A stretch of 64,000 nucleotides of DNA, taken from the NCBI GenBank assembly GCA_017983635.1, contig JAGOBA010000002.1, positions 62,001 to 126,000 of the forward strand. Direction: 5' to 3'. The position numbers and the translations under genes were made by a program. Source of the stretch: Alphaproteobacteria bacterium (GTDB lineage Bacteria; Pseudomonadota; Alphaproteobacteria; Micropepsales; Micropepsaceae). Below the pieces are notes generated by a model. It was not told where the DNA came from. It saw nothing but the letters and a program-made list of their open reading frames with translations, and did not search any database. Of this stretch, positions 7,274 through 19,941 are shown one piece after another (the first letter of the stretch is position 1; the number at the start of each line of letters is the position of its first letter).

Positions 7274-10009
7274 ATGATCCGTATTCTCGAGACGATTTTC
7301 TTCCGCGGCCGCGTGCTGTTGCTCGCCTTCCTCGGCGTGGTCACGGTCATCATGGGCTACCAGGCGCTGCAGCTGCGCATGGACGCCGGCTTCTTCAAGG
7401 GGCTGCCGACGAACCATCCCTACATCGAGACTTTCCGCGAATACCAAGACCGCCTGTTTGGCGCCAACCGCGTCATCATCGTGCTGCGCAACACCAAGGG
7501 TGACATCTGGAATCAGCAGTTCCTGAAGACCCTGCACGACATCACGCAGGACATTTTCTATTTGCCCGGCGTCGACCGGCGCACGGTGACCAGCCTCTGG
7601 ACGCCCAATACCCGCATCCTCGAAATCACCGAAGACGGAATCTCCGCCCGCGACGTGATTCCCGGCAAGATCACCGCCGACGAAATGGAAGGCAACGCAA
7701 TCAAGCAGCTCAAAAACGACGTTTTGAAGGGCAACTTGGTCGGCCGCCTGGTGTCGAACGACTTCACGGCCTCGCTCGTCGTGACCGAACTGCTGGAATA
7801 CGACCCCGCCACGCAGAAGCGCCTCGACTACATCGACCTCGGCGAACAGCTGGAAAAGAAGATCCGCGGGAAATTCGAGAAGGACGGCCTTGAGGTCCAC
7901 ATCATCGGCTTCGCCAAGAACATCTCCGACATCGCCAAGGGCGGCATCGAGTCAGCGCCGCCGTTCTTCTTGGTCGCTTTCATCTTGACCGTTCTGTCGC
8001 TCTATTTCTATTGCCGCGATTGGAAGCTGACCTGGCTGACCGTCCTCTGCTCAGCCACATCGGTCGTCTGGCAGTTCGGTATGCTCACGCTGTTCGGCTA
8101 CGGCTTGGACCCGTTGGCGATCTTGGTGCCATTCCTGGTCTTTGCGATCGGCACCAGTCACGGCGTGCAGCAGCTCAACATGATCACCGCCGAACTGGCG
8201 CACGGTTCGAACGCCGAACAGGCCGGCCGCTCCAGCTTCCGCGGGTTGCTCGTGCCGGGATCGATCTCGTTGATCACCGATGTGGTCGGCTTCGCCGCGC
8301 TCATCATCGTCCCGATCCCCCAGATTCAGGAACTCGCGATCACCGCCTCGATCGGAACGGCGCTGAAGATCGTGACGAACCTGATCATGCTGCCGGTGCT
8401 GGTCACCTATATGACCTTCCCGGAGAACTATCGCGAGCGGGTCGCAGCAGCGCGCGAGTCGCGTCTCAGATACATGAAGCTGCTTGCCGTGTTCGGCCGC
8501 CCCGCCGTCGCCTTCCCGGTGTCGGCGATCTTCTTTGGCCTATTCGTCTTCTCCGTCATCAAGAGCGGCGAACGCCACATCGGCGACCTGCACCCCGGCT
8601 CGCCCGAACTGCACCCGAACGCGCGTTACAACGTCGACGCACGGATCATTTCGGAAAAGTTTTCCGTCGGCCTCGATCTCCTGACCATCGTCGTGGAGAC
8701 CCCGCCGCAATCGTGCATCAACTACGATTCCATGAACTACCTGAACGAATTCAGCTGGTACATGCGCAACGTCGACGGCGTGCGCGACGTGCAAAGCGCG
8801 CCCTTCACAGCCAAGCAGGTCGCCGCCGGCTGGAACGAGGGCAACCTGAAATGGCGCGCCCTGCCCCGCAACCAATACGCGCTCGTCCAAGCGATCGGCC
8901 CGATCCCGCCGTCGTCCGGTCTGATCGACGTCGATTGCACGATCTTGCCCATCCAAGTGTTCTTGATCGACGGCAAGGCGGAGACAATCAAGACTGTCGT
9001 CCAAGCGGTCAAAGATTGGAACGCGGCCCGCGGTCTGCCGCCGATCCTCTCGGCCGGACACAACTACGCCGATATGATGATGCCGCCGCAATATCTGGCC
9101 GACGGCAAGGCGCGCCGCGAACCCGCAAAGCCAACCAGCATCTGGGCCTTCAAACGATCCGACACGGCGCGCGTCGTCTACACTGCGCCCGGAAGCCTCA
9201 AAGCCGACACGCAATCGTTCAAGGTCAAGGGCTACGGCGCCCCGCCGCAAGGCGACGATAAGGCGCTCGTCGGGCCCGCCATCGAAGGGGCGGAGACGAC
9301 CATCGACGTCGTGCCCGGCCCCGACGGTAAGGCAGATATCGACATGGCTGCGATCTTCGCCAAACCGGAATTCGCGAACGCCGAGATCGCATTGGTCGAC
9401 GGCGTACCGGATTCCTTCACGATCCGATTGGCCTCCGGCAATTCCGGCGTCGCCGCCGCCGTCAACGAAACGATCCACGATTACGAACTTCCGTCCGTCT
9501 TGATCGTCTACGCGGTCGTGATCTTCCTGACCTACATCACGTACTTCGATTGGCGTGCCGCCGTCGGCTGCTGCCTGCCGCTCACCTATGCGACGTTCTT
9601 CGGCTACTACTTCATGCTGGAGCTCGACATCGGTCTGAAGGTCTCCACGCTTCCGGTGATCGTGCTCGTCGTCGGCATCGGCATCGACTACGCCTACTAC
9701 ATCTATAACCGCCTGCAGTATCACCTCTCCCGCGGCGTCAACATCTCCGACGCCTACACCGAGACCGCGCTCGAAACCGGCAACGGCGTCTTCTACACCG
9801 CGTTGAACTTTGCGGTCGGCGTTTCGACCTGGGCGTTCTCGCCGCTGAAGTTCCAAGCCGACATGGGCCTGCTGCTGACGTTCATGTTCATGACCAACAT
9901 GGTTATGGCATTGACGGCCCTGCCCGGTCTGGCGGTCGTGATCGACACGTTGATCCCGCGCAAGAAGCTGCCCTACGCCGGACCGGAGCCCGGCGGCCAT
10001 TGGCAGTAG
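7274..10009 (+). CDS. RND/MMPL superfamily exporter, second of a tandem pair
   Basis: Paralogue of the upstream exporter, also 911 residues and collinear over its full length, with long near-identical blocks such as the LPGVDRRTVTSLWTP segment and the FGYGLDPLAILVPFLVFAIG helix. The membrane Asp-Tyr pair is again at about 805-806 (VGIGIDYAYYI). Divergence concentrates in the second periplasmic domain (about residues 590-730), the part that usually decides substrate or partner choice in RND proteins. The pair therefore looks like an old tandem duplication with specialisation rather than a recent copy. The C-terminal tails are nearly the same (PGPEPGGHWH versus AGPEPGGHWQ). Confidence 0.88.
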   Translation: MIRILETIFFRGRVLLLAFLGVVTVIMGYQALQLRMDAGFFKGLPTNHPYIETFREYQDRLFGANRVIIVLRNTKGDIWNQQFLKTLHDITQDIFYLPGVDRRTVTSLWTPNTRILEITEDGISARDVIPGKITADEMEGNAIKQLKNDVLKGNLVGRLVSNDFTASLVVTELLEYDPATQKRLDYIDLGEQLEKKIRGKFEKDGLEVHIIGFAKNISDIAKGGIESAPPFFLVAFILTVLSLYFYCRDWKLTWLTVLCSATSVVWQFGMLTLFGYGLDPLAILVPFLVFAIGTSHGVQQLNMITAELAHGSNAEQAGRSSFRGLLVPGSISLITDVVGFAALIIVPIPQIQELAITASIGTALKIVTNLIMLPVLVTYMTFPENYRERVAAARESRLRYMKLLAVFGRPAVAFPVSAIFFGLFVFSVIKSGERHIGDLHPGSPELHPNARYNVDARIISEKFSVGLDLLTIVVETPPQSCINYDSMNYLNEFSWYMRNVDGVRDVQSAPFTAKQVAAGWNEGNLKWRALPRNQYALVQAIGPIPPSSGLIDVDCTILPIQVFLIDGKAETIKTVVQAVKDWNAARGLPPILSAGHNYADMMMPPQYLADGKARREPAKPTSIWAFKRSDTARVVYTAPGSLKADTQSFKVKGYGAPPQGDDKALVGPAIEGAETTIDVVPGPDGKADIDMAAIFAKPEFANAEIALVDGVPDSFTIRLASGNSGVAAAVNETIHDYELPSVLIVYAVVIFLTYITYFDWRAAVGCCLPLTYATFFGYYFMLELDIGLKVSTLPVIVLVVGIGIDYAYYIYNRLQYHLSRGVNISDAYTETALETGNGVFYTALNFAVGVSTWAFSPLKFQADMGLLLTFMFMTNMVMALTALPGLAVVIDTLIPRKKLPYAGPEPGGHWQ

Positions 10010-10028
10010 GACCCGTTTACCTTCTGAG

Positions 10029-10060
10029 CAAAGCGCCGCCATCGAGCGCTTTGCCTTTGC
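10029..10060 (+). terminator. Possible weak terminator after second RND gene
   Basis: 8-bp stem CAAAGCGC/GCGCTTTG with a 9-nt loop, followed by CCTTTGC rather than a clean T run. It is 20 nt past the stop, so it may only partly separate the exporter from the TerB-like gene. Confidence 0.4.
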
Positions 10061-10112
10061 CGAGGGCCGTGGCAATGTCCCGCGCCAAATCAAATCGCGC
10101 CGGAGCATCCCC

Positions 10113-10559
10113 ATGTTCGACAAGATCGTCGCCTATCTCGAAAAGCGCATGGAAGCGAATGCGATCAACCCGGACCCGTTCGACCGCCGGCAAGTGGCGG
10201 TTGCGGCCCTCTTGGTCGAAGCCTCACGCCTCGACGGCCACTATGACGCCGTCGAGCAAGGCACCGTCATACGCTTGCTGCGCGACACGCTGAAACTGCC
10301 GGCCGAGCAAGCGCGAACGCTGCTATCCCTCGCCGAGGTTCGCCAAGCGAACACCTACGACAACTGGATTTTCTGCGAAGCGATCAAGCGCGGCTACTCG
10401 ATTGCCGAACGCGCCGAGATCGTGACCGACCTATGGAAGGTCGCCTTTGCGGACGGACAGTTGAGCCGCTTCGAGGACGAGATGATCGCCCGCGCCGCCA
10501 AGGAACTCGGCCTCAGCGACGCTGGCGCGGCCGAAGCCAAGAAGGCCGCACAGAAGTAA
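10113..10559 (+). CDS. TerB-like (tellurite resistance TerB family) protein
   Basis: A 148-residue, all-helical, acidic cytoplasmic protein of the TerB/DUF533-like fold. The two-fold helical pattern is visible as AALLVEASRLDGHYDAVE in the first half and LWKVAFADGQLSRFEDE in the second; each holds the D-G-x-x-x-x-E motif that can bind metal in TerB. In most proteobacteria these stand-alone copies are not part of a tellurite operon and their job is unknown. It begins after GGAGCATCCCC. The only same-strand neighbour is the RND pair upstream. The family call is good; a role in tellurite resistance should not be assumed. Confidence 0.8.
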   Translation: MFDKIVAYLEKRMEANAINPDPFDRRQVAVAALLVEASRLDGHYDAVEQGTVIRLLRDTLKLPAEQARTLLSLAEVRQANTYDNWIFCEAIKRGYSIAERAEIVTDLWKVAFADGQLSRFEDEMIARAAKELGLSDAGAAEAKKAAQK

Positions 10560-10569
10560 CGCAGGCAGT

Positions 10570-11241
10570 TCAAATCCCTTTGAACGTGACGAACTCCTCA
10601 AGCGGCGCGCGATCCGTGCGCAGCTTGTTGATCGGATGCGCCTCGTCCATATAGCCGATCCCCATCCCGCAAAAGAGCATCAGCTCCGGCGGGATCGGCA
10701 AAAACTCGCCCAAGGTCTTGTACCAGATCGCCCACGCTTCCTGTGGGCACGTGTGCAGCCCGTGCTCGCGCGCGAGCAGCATGATCGACTGCATGAACAT
10801 GCCGAGATCGGCCCATTGCCCCTGCTGCATCTGCCGGTCGATCGCAAAGAAGAACGCGACCGGTGCGCCGAAGAACTCGAAGTTCCGCGCAAAGTTCAAC
10901 AGCCGCCCGAACTTGTCCTCGCGCGTCACGTTGATCGACGCGTACATATCCTCGCCGCACTTGAACCGCCGCGCCTTGTAAGGCTCCTTCAGCTCCGGCG
11001 GATAGATGTTGTACTCCGTCCCTTCGCCGCGCGGACTAACCGCCATCTTCTCCTTGATGATCGCCTTGAAGCGAACCATCTCCTCGCCGCCCAGCACCCA
11101 AACATGCCAAGGCTGCAAGTTCCCGCCCGAAGGCGCGCGCTTCGCCGTCTCCAAGATTTGCCGCAGCACGGCGACCGGCACCGGCCTGTCAAGAAACGCC
11201 CGCGTCGTGATACGCGAGCTGATGGCATCGGAGACTTTCAT
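10570..11241 (-). CDS. Nitroreductase family flavoprotein
   Basis: A 223-residue FMN-dependent oxidoreductase of the nitroreductase/BluB fold. The N-terminal SRITTRAFLDRPVP segment and the APSGGNLQPWHVWVL segment provide the FMN phosphate and ring contacts typical of the family; the C-terminal GMGIGYMDEAHPIN motif is also characteristic. Such enzymes reduce nitroaromatics, quinones or enones with NAD(P)H, and the native substrate is usually unknown. It is convergent with the TerB-like gene, 10 nt apart stop to stop, and stands alone. Nothing in the sequence narrows the substrate. Confidence 0.85.
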   Translation of the reverse strand: MKVSDAISSRITTRAFLDRPVPVAVLRQILETAKRAPSGGNLQPWHVWVLGGEEMVRFKAIIKEKMAVSPRGEGTEYNIYPPELKEPYKARRFKCGEDMYASINVTREDKFGRLLNFARNFEFFGAPVAFFFAIDRQMQQGQWADLGMFMQSIMLLAREHGLHTCPQEAWAIWYKTLGEFLPIPPELMLFCGMGIGYMDEAHPINKLRTDRAPLEEFVTFKGI

Positions 11242-11376
11242 CGTTAGCCCTACAGATTTGTTGATCGGAAAATCTACAGACTTCCGCGAAATACTGCACG
11301 TCCGTTGCAGGCCCGTTCACGCTACGGCTTCCAGTCCTTCGTTGGCTGCCGGACCCCGCTGTGGCAGCGTGAGCGA

Positions 11377-11661
11377 ATGAACAAAGTTATTCGCACGATC
11401 AAAATCGCCTCCAAGCTGGACGCGGCCGTCGAGCGTCGGGCAAAGGACAAGCGATGCACCGCATCCGATATCGTAGCGGATGCAATCGAGCACATGCTCG
11501 CCCACGAAGAAGACATCACGATCGAACTCGAGCGTCTTGCCGAATTTGAGCGAACGGGCGAGTCGATCGATTTGGAGGATGCCCGAAAGCGCCTCAAGGC
11601 GCAGGTAAAGGCGCACCAATCCAAAGCGGCTCGAGCGCCTGCAGGCTTTCCTACTCGATAA
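11377..11661 (+). CDS. Ribbon-helix-helix (CopG/ParD-like) antitoxin
   Basis: A 94-residue protein starting with a ribbon-helix-helix DNA-binding domain (RTIKIASKLDAAVERRAKDK, then SDIVADAIEHML) followed by an acidic tail that would wrap a toxin. This is the usual form of ParD/CopG antitoxins, which also autorepress their operon. I chose the ATG at 11377; the open frame extends upstream to 11305 but without RHH-like sequence. The C-terminal residues after about 78 (KAARAPAGFPTR) look like read-through into the toxin region, which fits a small indel near 11600-11640. A RelE/ParE-type sequence lies immediately downstream in another frame. Confidence 0.75.
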   Translation: MNKVIRTIKIASKLDAAVERRAKDKRCTASDIVADAIEHMLAHEEDITIELERLAEFERTGESIDLEDARKRLKAQVKAHQSKAARAPAGFPTR

Positions 11662-11875
11662 GGACCCGAGGGCTGCCGCGCGCGTTCCGGACCTACTGCT
11701 CGATGCGGCATTCTCCTTACGGAACAGCCCACGAAAGGGGCGGCCGCTGAGAGCAGGAGTCCGGGAGCTCATTGTTCCCTTTGGCAAGGGCGCCTACATC
11801 CTGCGCTACAGCATCAGTGAGAAGAACAACCTGCTCCTGGTCGCCCGTATCTGGCACAGCAAAGAGCAACGCTGA
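11609..11875 (+). pseudogene. ParE-family toxin remnant without a usable start
   Basis: The frame ending at TGA 11873-11875 encodes a good ParE/RelE core: LERLQAFLLDKDPRAAARV, SPRKGRPLRAGVRELIVP, YILRYSI and VARIWHSKEQR. There is no ATG, GTG or TTG in frame after the TAA at 11606-11608. An in-frame ATG at 11579 is cut off by that TAA after nine codons. The first beta strand normally preceding LERL is missing or garbled (RRTNPKR). Either the toxin is inactivated by a small indel or the assembly has a frameshift here. The preceding antitoxin frame is otherwise intact, an arrangement seen in decaying toxin-antitoxin loci. Confidence 0.65.
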
Positions 11876-15512
<3,637 letters not shown>

Positions 15513-15537
15513 CGCGACAAACGACCTTCTTCCGCGC

Positions 15538-16656
15538 TCAAACGCGCATCGGCATCAGCACAAAGAGCGCCGCGTCGCCTTCCGCCTCGCGGACCAGCGT
15601 CGGCGACCCCGCATCCGAAAACATGAACACGGCCTTCGCCCCGTCGATGCGTTCCAAAATATCCATGATGTAGCGCGCGTTGAACCCGATCTCGATCGGC
15701 GCAGCCTTGTAATCGATCAGAAGCTCTTCCGTCGCGGTTCCAGCCTCCGGACTGACGACGCTGAGCGTCAGTTTGCCCTTTTCCAGATTGAGCTTCACCG
15801 CCCGCGACTTCTCCGTCGATACCGTCGACACGCGATCGACCGCTTCCTTGAACTCGTCGCGCACGACCTCCAGCATCTTGTCGTTGCCGGTCGGGATCAC
15901 GCGCTGATACTCCGGAAACGTCCCGTCGATCAGCTTCGAGGTCAACGTGACCGAACCGATCGCAAATTTGATCTTCGTGTCGGAAATCGAAATCTCGACC
16001 GCATCGTCGATATCTTCCAGCAACTTGCGCACTTCGTTCACGGTCTTGCGCGGAATGATGATGCCCGGGATTTCGTTCGCACCCTTTGGCGCCGGCAGCT
16101 CGTAGCGCGCCAGACGGTGCCCGTCCGTCGCCACCGCACGCAAGACGACCTGCTTCTTCTCGCCCTGCGCATGCAGATAGATGCCGTTCAAATAATACCG
16201 CGTCTCCTCTGTCGAAACCGCAAAGCGCGTTTTGTCGATCAGCTCCGCCAGATCCTTCGAACCCAGCGAAAATTTGTGCGGCAGCGTGCCCGACGACATC
16301 GTCGGAAAATCTTCCCGCGGCAACGCCTGCAGCTGAAACTTCGAGCGCCCCGCCGACAGCGTCAAGCGCCCGTCGTTCTCGCCGAACTCAAGCTGCACCT
16401 GCGCCCCGTCCGGCAACTTGCGCACGATGTCGTAGAGCGTATGGGCGGATGCCGTCGTCGCCCCGCCGCGCACCACGTCGGCCGGCGCCGACTCCACCAC
16501 TTCGATATCGAGGTCGGTCGCCGTCAGCGAGAGCTTGCCCTTGTCCGCATTGAGCAAGACGTTGGACAGGATCGGAATCGTGTTGCGCCGTTCGACGACG
16601 CTCTGGACATGGTTCAGTGCCTTGAGAAGGTTCGCCCGTTCGATTGTGATCCGCAT
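15538..16656 (-). CDS. dnaN: DNA polymerase III sliding clamp (beta subunit)
   Basis: Ring-forming processivity clamp. Starting at 16656 (MRITIERANLLKALNHVQSVVERRNTIPILSN) gives 372 residues, the normal family length; a longer open frame to 16758 adds unrelated sequence. Three repeated clamp domains are recognisable, and the end MPMRV matches the conserved clamp C-terminus MPMRL that contributes to the partner-binding cleft. dnaA precedes it by about 195 nt and recF follows, the classical order. Confidence 0.98.
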   Translation of the reverse strand: MRITIERANLLKALNHVQSVVERRNTIPILSNVLLNADKGKLSLTATDLDIEVVESAPADVVRGGATTASAHTLYDIVRKLPDGAQVQLEFGENDGRLTLSAGRSKFQLQALPREDFPTMSSGTLPHKFSLGSKDLAELIDKTRFAVSTEETRYYLNGIYLHAQGEKKQVVLRAVATDGHRLARYELPAPKGANEIPGIIIPRKTVNEVRKLLEDIDDAVEISISDTKIKFAIGSVTLTSKLIDGTFPEYQRVIPTGNDKMLEVVRDEFKEAVDRVSTVSTEKSRAVKLNLEKGKLTLSVVSPEAGTATEELLIDYKAAPIEIGFNARYIMDILERIDGAKAVFMFSDAGSPTLVREAEGDAALFVLMPMRV

Positions 16657-16851
16657 ACGACGTCCGAATGAAAAGCGTGGAATGGAGACAAAGGCGCCGC
16701 GCCTGCTGGGAGAAATGGGCATAAGCCCCTTCCCGCACGACGCGGCAACGCAACGCAACGCACAAATATAGTGGCAAAAGGCGCCCCAAGGGAACCGAAA
16801 TCCGCCCCGGGACGCCTATATTAACGCCTTGATCCTAAAGGGATATTTTCC

Positions 16852-18333
16852 CTAGGCCTGCGGCTGGTCGTTGTCCGCCTTCGCATCGGCTTTCGCGTCC
16901 GGCTTAGACGGCGTGGTCGGACCGTCAACGGGCCAGTTCCGGATCGACAAACGAAGCTGCTCCACCTCGTCCGCAAACGCCGGATCGACGCCCGTCAAGC
17001 GCTGAATGGTCTCGACCGCATGCATGACCGTCGTGTGATCGCGCCCGCCGAAACGGCGCCCGATCTCGGGGTAGGAACGCGGTGTCAGCAGACGCGCGAG
17101 ATACATCGAAATCTGCCGCGGCCGCACGATCGAGCGCGAACGGTTCGGCGACTCCAGATCCGCCGTCTTCAAACCGTAGTGCTCCGCCACGCGCTTCTTG
17201 ATCTCGTCGATCGTCACCCGGCGATCGTAGGCGCGCAGGAAGTCCGCGAGCCAAACGTTCAGGTTCTCGATCGTGACCGGACGCGCGCCGTCGCCGCACT
17301 GCATCACCACGCGATTCAGCGCGCCTTCAAGCTCGCGCGTGTTCGTGTTGATGCGCTGCGCCATGAAGTGCGCCGCTTGCGTGTTGAGCACGAAGCCCGG
17401 CCGCTCGCGCGACACCACACGTGCCTTCGATTCCAGAATCGACAGACGCAGTTCGAAGTCGGTCGGCGCGATTTCGATCGAGGCGCCACGGATGAGCCGC
17501 GAGCGCGCACGATCCGACACGTTCTCGAACAGCGACGGCGAACGGTCCGCCGACAGAATGATCTGTTTCTGATTGTCGCTGAGCCAATCGAGCGCCGCGA
17601 GCAACTCTTCCTGCGTCGCTTCCTTGCCCAGAATAAAGTGCAGATCGTCGACCAGAAGAAGGTCCACGTTGCGCATCTGGTTCTTGAACGCGATCGTTTC
17701 CTTCGCCTGCAGCGCGGTCACGAACATCCGCATGAACGTCTCGGCTGTGATGAAGAGCACGCGCAAGCTCGGATCGCGCTGCAGCTTGCGCCACGCGATG
17801 GCATGCATCAAATGCGTCTTGCCGAGGCCCGTTCCGCCGTACAGGAACAAGGGATTGCTGACCGGATAGTCGGCCTCCGCCGTGCGCTTGGCTTCTTGAA
17901 AGGCGATCTGGTTCGACCGGCCGGTGATGAAATTCTCAAACGTGTGGCCGCGGTTGAGCGGGATCGAACCGGCGGCCAGCGTCGGCTCCACCGGCGGCAG
18001 CCCCAGGCTGTCCAGCGTCGTCGCGCGCGAGCTTGCGGCGGTCGGCGCGATCGCGCGCGGCTTCGAATCCACCACAAAGTCGACGGCGCCGTATTCCGGC
18101 GCAAAATCGGAAATCAAATTCGCGATCCGCTCGCCATGCCCTTCGACCACCTTGTCGCGGTCGAACCGGCTCGCGCACGCGATGACCACTCGGCCGCCTT
18201 CGGCCGAGATCACGCGCAACGGCTCGATCCAATACTGAAAGCGTTGTGCGCCCAGTTCCATCTTCATGCACTCGCGCACGCGTTGCCACGTGGCGTCAAA
18301 GGATTCGGCTTGTTTGTTTTCTTGTGAGGTCAC
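16852..18333 (-). CDS. dnaA: Chromosomal replication initiator DnaA
   Basis: AAA+ initiator that opens the origin. With the GTG start at 18333 it has 493 residues: N-terminal domain I (TWQRVRECMKMELG), variable linker, AAA+ core with Walker A GGTGLGKT at 166-173 and Walker B LLLVDDLHFILG, and the domain IV DnaA-box reader with GGRDHTTVMHAVETI. The GTG has AAGGGA about 9 nt upstream; an ATG at 18366 in the same frame would add 11 residues. A short hairpin (AGGGA-N5-TCCCT) overlaps the stop at 16838-16855 but lacks a T run. It heads the dnaN-recF-gyrB block. Confidence 0.97.
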   Translation of the reverse strand: MTSQENKQAESFDATWQRVRECMKMELGAQRFQYWIEPLRVISAEGGRVVIACASRFDRDKVVEGHGERIANLISDFAPEYGAVDFVVDSKPRAIAPTAASSRATTLDSLGLPPVEPTLAAGSIPLNRGHTFENFITGRSNQIAFQEAKRTAEADYPVSNPLFLYGGTGLGKTHLMHAIAWRKLQRDPSLRVLFITAETFMRMFVTALQAKETIAFKNQMRNVDLLLVDDLHFILGKEATQEELLAALDWLSDNQKQIILSADRSPSLFENVSDRARSRLIRGASIEIAPTDFELRLSILESKARVVSRERPGFVLNTQAAHFMAQRINTNTRELEGALNRVVMQCGDGARPVTIENLNVWLADFLRAYDRRVTIDEIKKRVAEHYGLKTADLESPNRSRSIVRPRQISMYLARLLTPRSYPEIGRRFGGRDHTTVMHAVETIQRLTGVDPAFADEVEQLRLSIRNWPVDGPTTPSKPDAKADAKADNDQPQA

Positions 18334-18591
18334 TGTTTTGTCGTCCCTTGTTCTTTTGCCTAGCATTGCCCTGACGACCGCAGACCCGGATTGGCTCCGG
18401 TGCCCATGGCCGCCACATTCACGGCGTCCCACTCTCGTTTTCGTCGGGCAAATGACCCCCCATTTCGGGCGAAAGTGAGTCCGCCCGAGCCCGACGCGTT
18501 TACTTTTGGAAAGATCTGCAGCCCGCCCAAACGGACAACGGATCGACGCCCCAATACCAACTGTCCCTTCGCTGCCCCCTCAAGCCCGAAG

Positions 18592-19020
18592 TTACGATTG
18601 AACCCACGGAAGGCCTTGCGCCTTCCAACCACTCGACTGTCCCCGGTGCCGGTTGGCATCGAGATCGCCCTCGAACCCGCCGGCCACGTTGAAGCACTGA
18701 CTGAAACCTTTGGCTGTCATCGCAGCAGCCGCCGCCTGGCTGCGCCCGCCTGAACGGCACAAGAATGCGATCGGCGTCGCGGGACCTGCGCCCGCCGCCT
18801 TCAGCTTCTCCGCCACCTCGGCCTCAAACTGGGGGTTACGGGCCATGCCCGGGAACCCCTGCCATTCGATCAGGATGACCGCCCGGCCGACCGAGGAGAG
18901 GTCCGGCATACCCACAAACGCCCACTCGGCCGCCGTACGCACATCGACGAGTTGGGCCTTCGGCTCGCCCTTCAAGAGCGCCCAAGCCTCCTTCACGTCG
19001 ATGTTGCCGGCATAAGCCAT
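18592..19020 (-). CDS. Rhodanese-like domain protein
   Basis: A 142-residue single-domain rhodanese. Sequence shows AQLVDVRTAAEWAFVGMPDL (the CH2A region) and the active-site loop FLCRSGGRS with the catalytic cysteine positioned to accept a sulfane sulfur. The loop has seven residues starting at Cys, typical of sulfurtransferases rather than phosphatases. It continues GFSQCFNVAGGFEGD, as in alphaproteobacterial homologues. The start at 19020 (MAYAGNIDVKEAW) is preferred because the upstream extension is not rhodanese-like. It sits just upstream of dnaA on the same strand, about 260 nt apart. Confidence 0.88.
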   Translation of the reverse strand: MAYAGNIDVKEAWALLKGEPKAQLVDVRTAAEWAFVGMPDLSSVGRAVILIEWQGFPGMARNPQFEAEVAEKLKAAGAGPATPIAFLCRSGGRSQAAAAAMTAKGFSQCFNVAGGFEGDLDANRHRGQSSGWKAQGLPWVQS

Positions 19021-19570
19021 TCGGGGGGTCGTCCTGGCGGAATCCGAGCCCGTCCGCGACAGACGCCGCGACCACAAAGCTCAACTTTAGAATTCGATGG
19101 ATGTGGCCCTGACAAGAAGGCCGGGAAGGTCAGGCTGTCTTAAGCGCCTTCGCGCCTACACGGTAACGGAGAACTTCAAGCCCCAATCTGGTCTTCTTGT
19201 TCATTGTTTTTGTCCCGTTCTTCATCTCGTATTTACCATACTCCAACAGCCGTTTGATGCCAAGAGGCACTTTGCAGGAACATCGAACAATTTGGCACGA
19301 CGTGCGCCGTTCGGATTCTCTGCTGACGCGAACTATGGCGGGGGAAAGGAACTGCGCAGGACACGCGCTTCAGCAGGAACATCAGTTAATTCCTCGCTGA
19401 TATGCGCAACGTAGTTTTGTGACGATCACGCGTCAATGTGGCAGATGCATCAATGCTCCGTAGACAGATCATCGCAAGAATTTGCATGCCGCAGAAACGC
19501 TTGTGGCGCACAACGTGCGCCACATCAATTCGGTCCGAGATGAAAATAAATTAAAGTCGAGACGAAGACC
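19021..19570. other. Gene-free region between rhodanese and rpsT
   Basis: About 550 nt with no convincing coding frame and lower GC than its surroundings. It is near dnaA, but I see no exact TTATCCACA-type DnaA boxes and no AT-rich 13-mer array, so I do not call an origin. A perfect 9-bp inverted repeat lies at 19502-19524. The rhodanese promoter and the rpsT 3' end must be here. Confidence 0.5.
19502..19524 (-). terminator. Hairpin downstream of rpsT, possible terminator
   Basis: Perfect inverted repeat TGTGGCGCA-N5-TGCGCCACA about 50 nt beyond the rpsT stop. It is very stable but no T run follows on either strand, so it may stabilise the rpsT 3' end or bind protein instead of terminating. 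Confidence 0.45.
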
Positions 19571-19843
19571 TCAAGCCTTCTTCGACAGCGCCTTCACGCG
19601 CTTCGTCAGGCGCGACACTTTGCGCGCCGCGGCCCGCTTATGCAGGACGCGCTTGTTGCCGCCGCGGACGATCTCCGGCTGCGCGGCGCGGAGCGCCTCG
19701 GCGGCGGCCTTCGCATCGCCGCTCTCGATCGCTTCTTCGACCTTGCGCACGAACGTACGCACACGGCTCTTCCGCGCGGTGTTGACGGCTTCGCGACGCT
19801 TGGCTTTGCGCGCTGCTTTTGCCGCCGAACGGATATTCGCCAT
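19571..19843 (-). CDS. rpsT: 30S ribosomal protein S20
   Basis: A 90-residue, highly basic protein with the S20 start [17 protein letters not shown] and the typical alternating Ala/Lys/Arg helical pattern ([25 protein letters not shown], then GVIHK-type [21 protein letters not shown]). It binds 16S rRNA early in small-subunit assembly. The adjacency to dnaA is common in alphaproteobacteria. An inverted repeat GACGCCC-N8-GGGCGTC lies about 55-75 nt upstream of the start (19896-19917), inside the leader; S20 is known to autoregulate translation in other bacteria, but no mechanism is visible here. Confidence 0.97.
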   Translation of the reverse strand: MANIRSAAKAARKAKRREAVNTARKSRVRTFVRKVEEAIESGDAKAAAEALRAAQPEIVRGGNKRVLHKRAAARKVSRLTKRVKALSKKA

Positions 19844-19941
19844 GTGGATAGTCCTTTAAACGTCTTGCTGTGTGGCCCAAGGGCCGCGGGTTATAGACGC
19901 CCCCAAAGACGGGCGTCAACCCGGATTTCTTGCCGCAACCG

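Noticed and set aside
8540..10123. 527-residue minus-strand frame
   Set aside because: Antisense to the second RND exporter; typical shadow of a high-GC gene with Arg/Asp/Val-rich nonsense.
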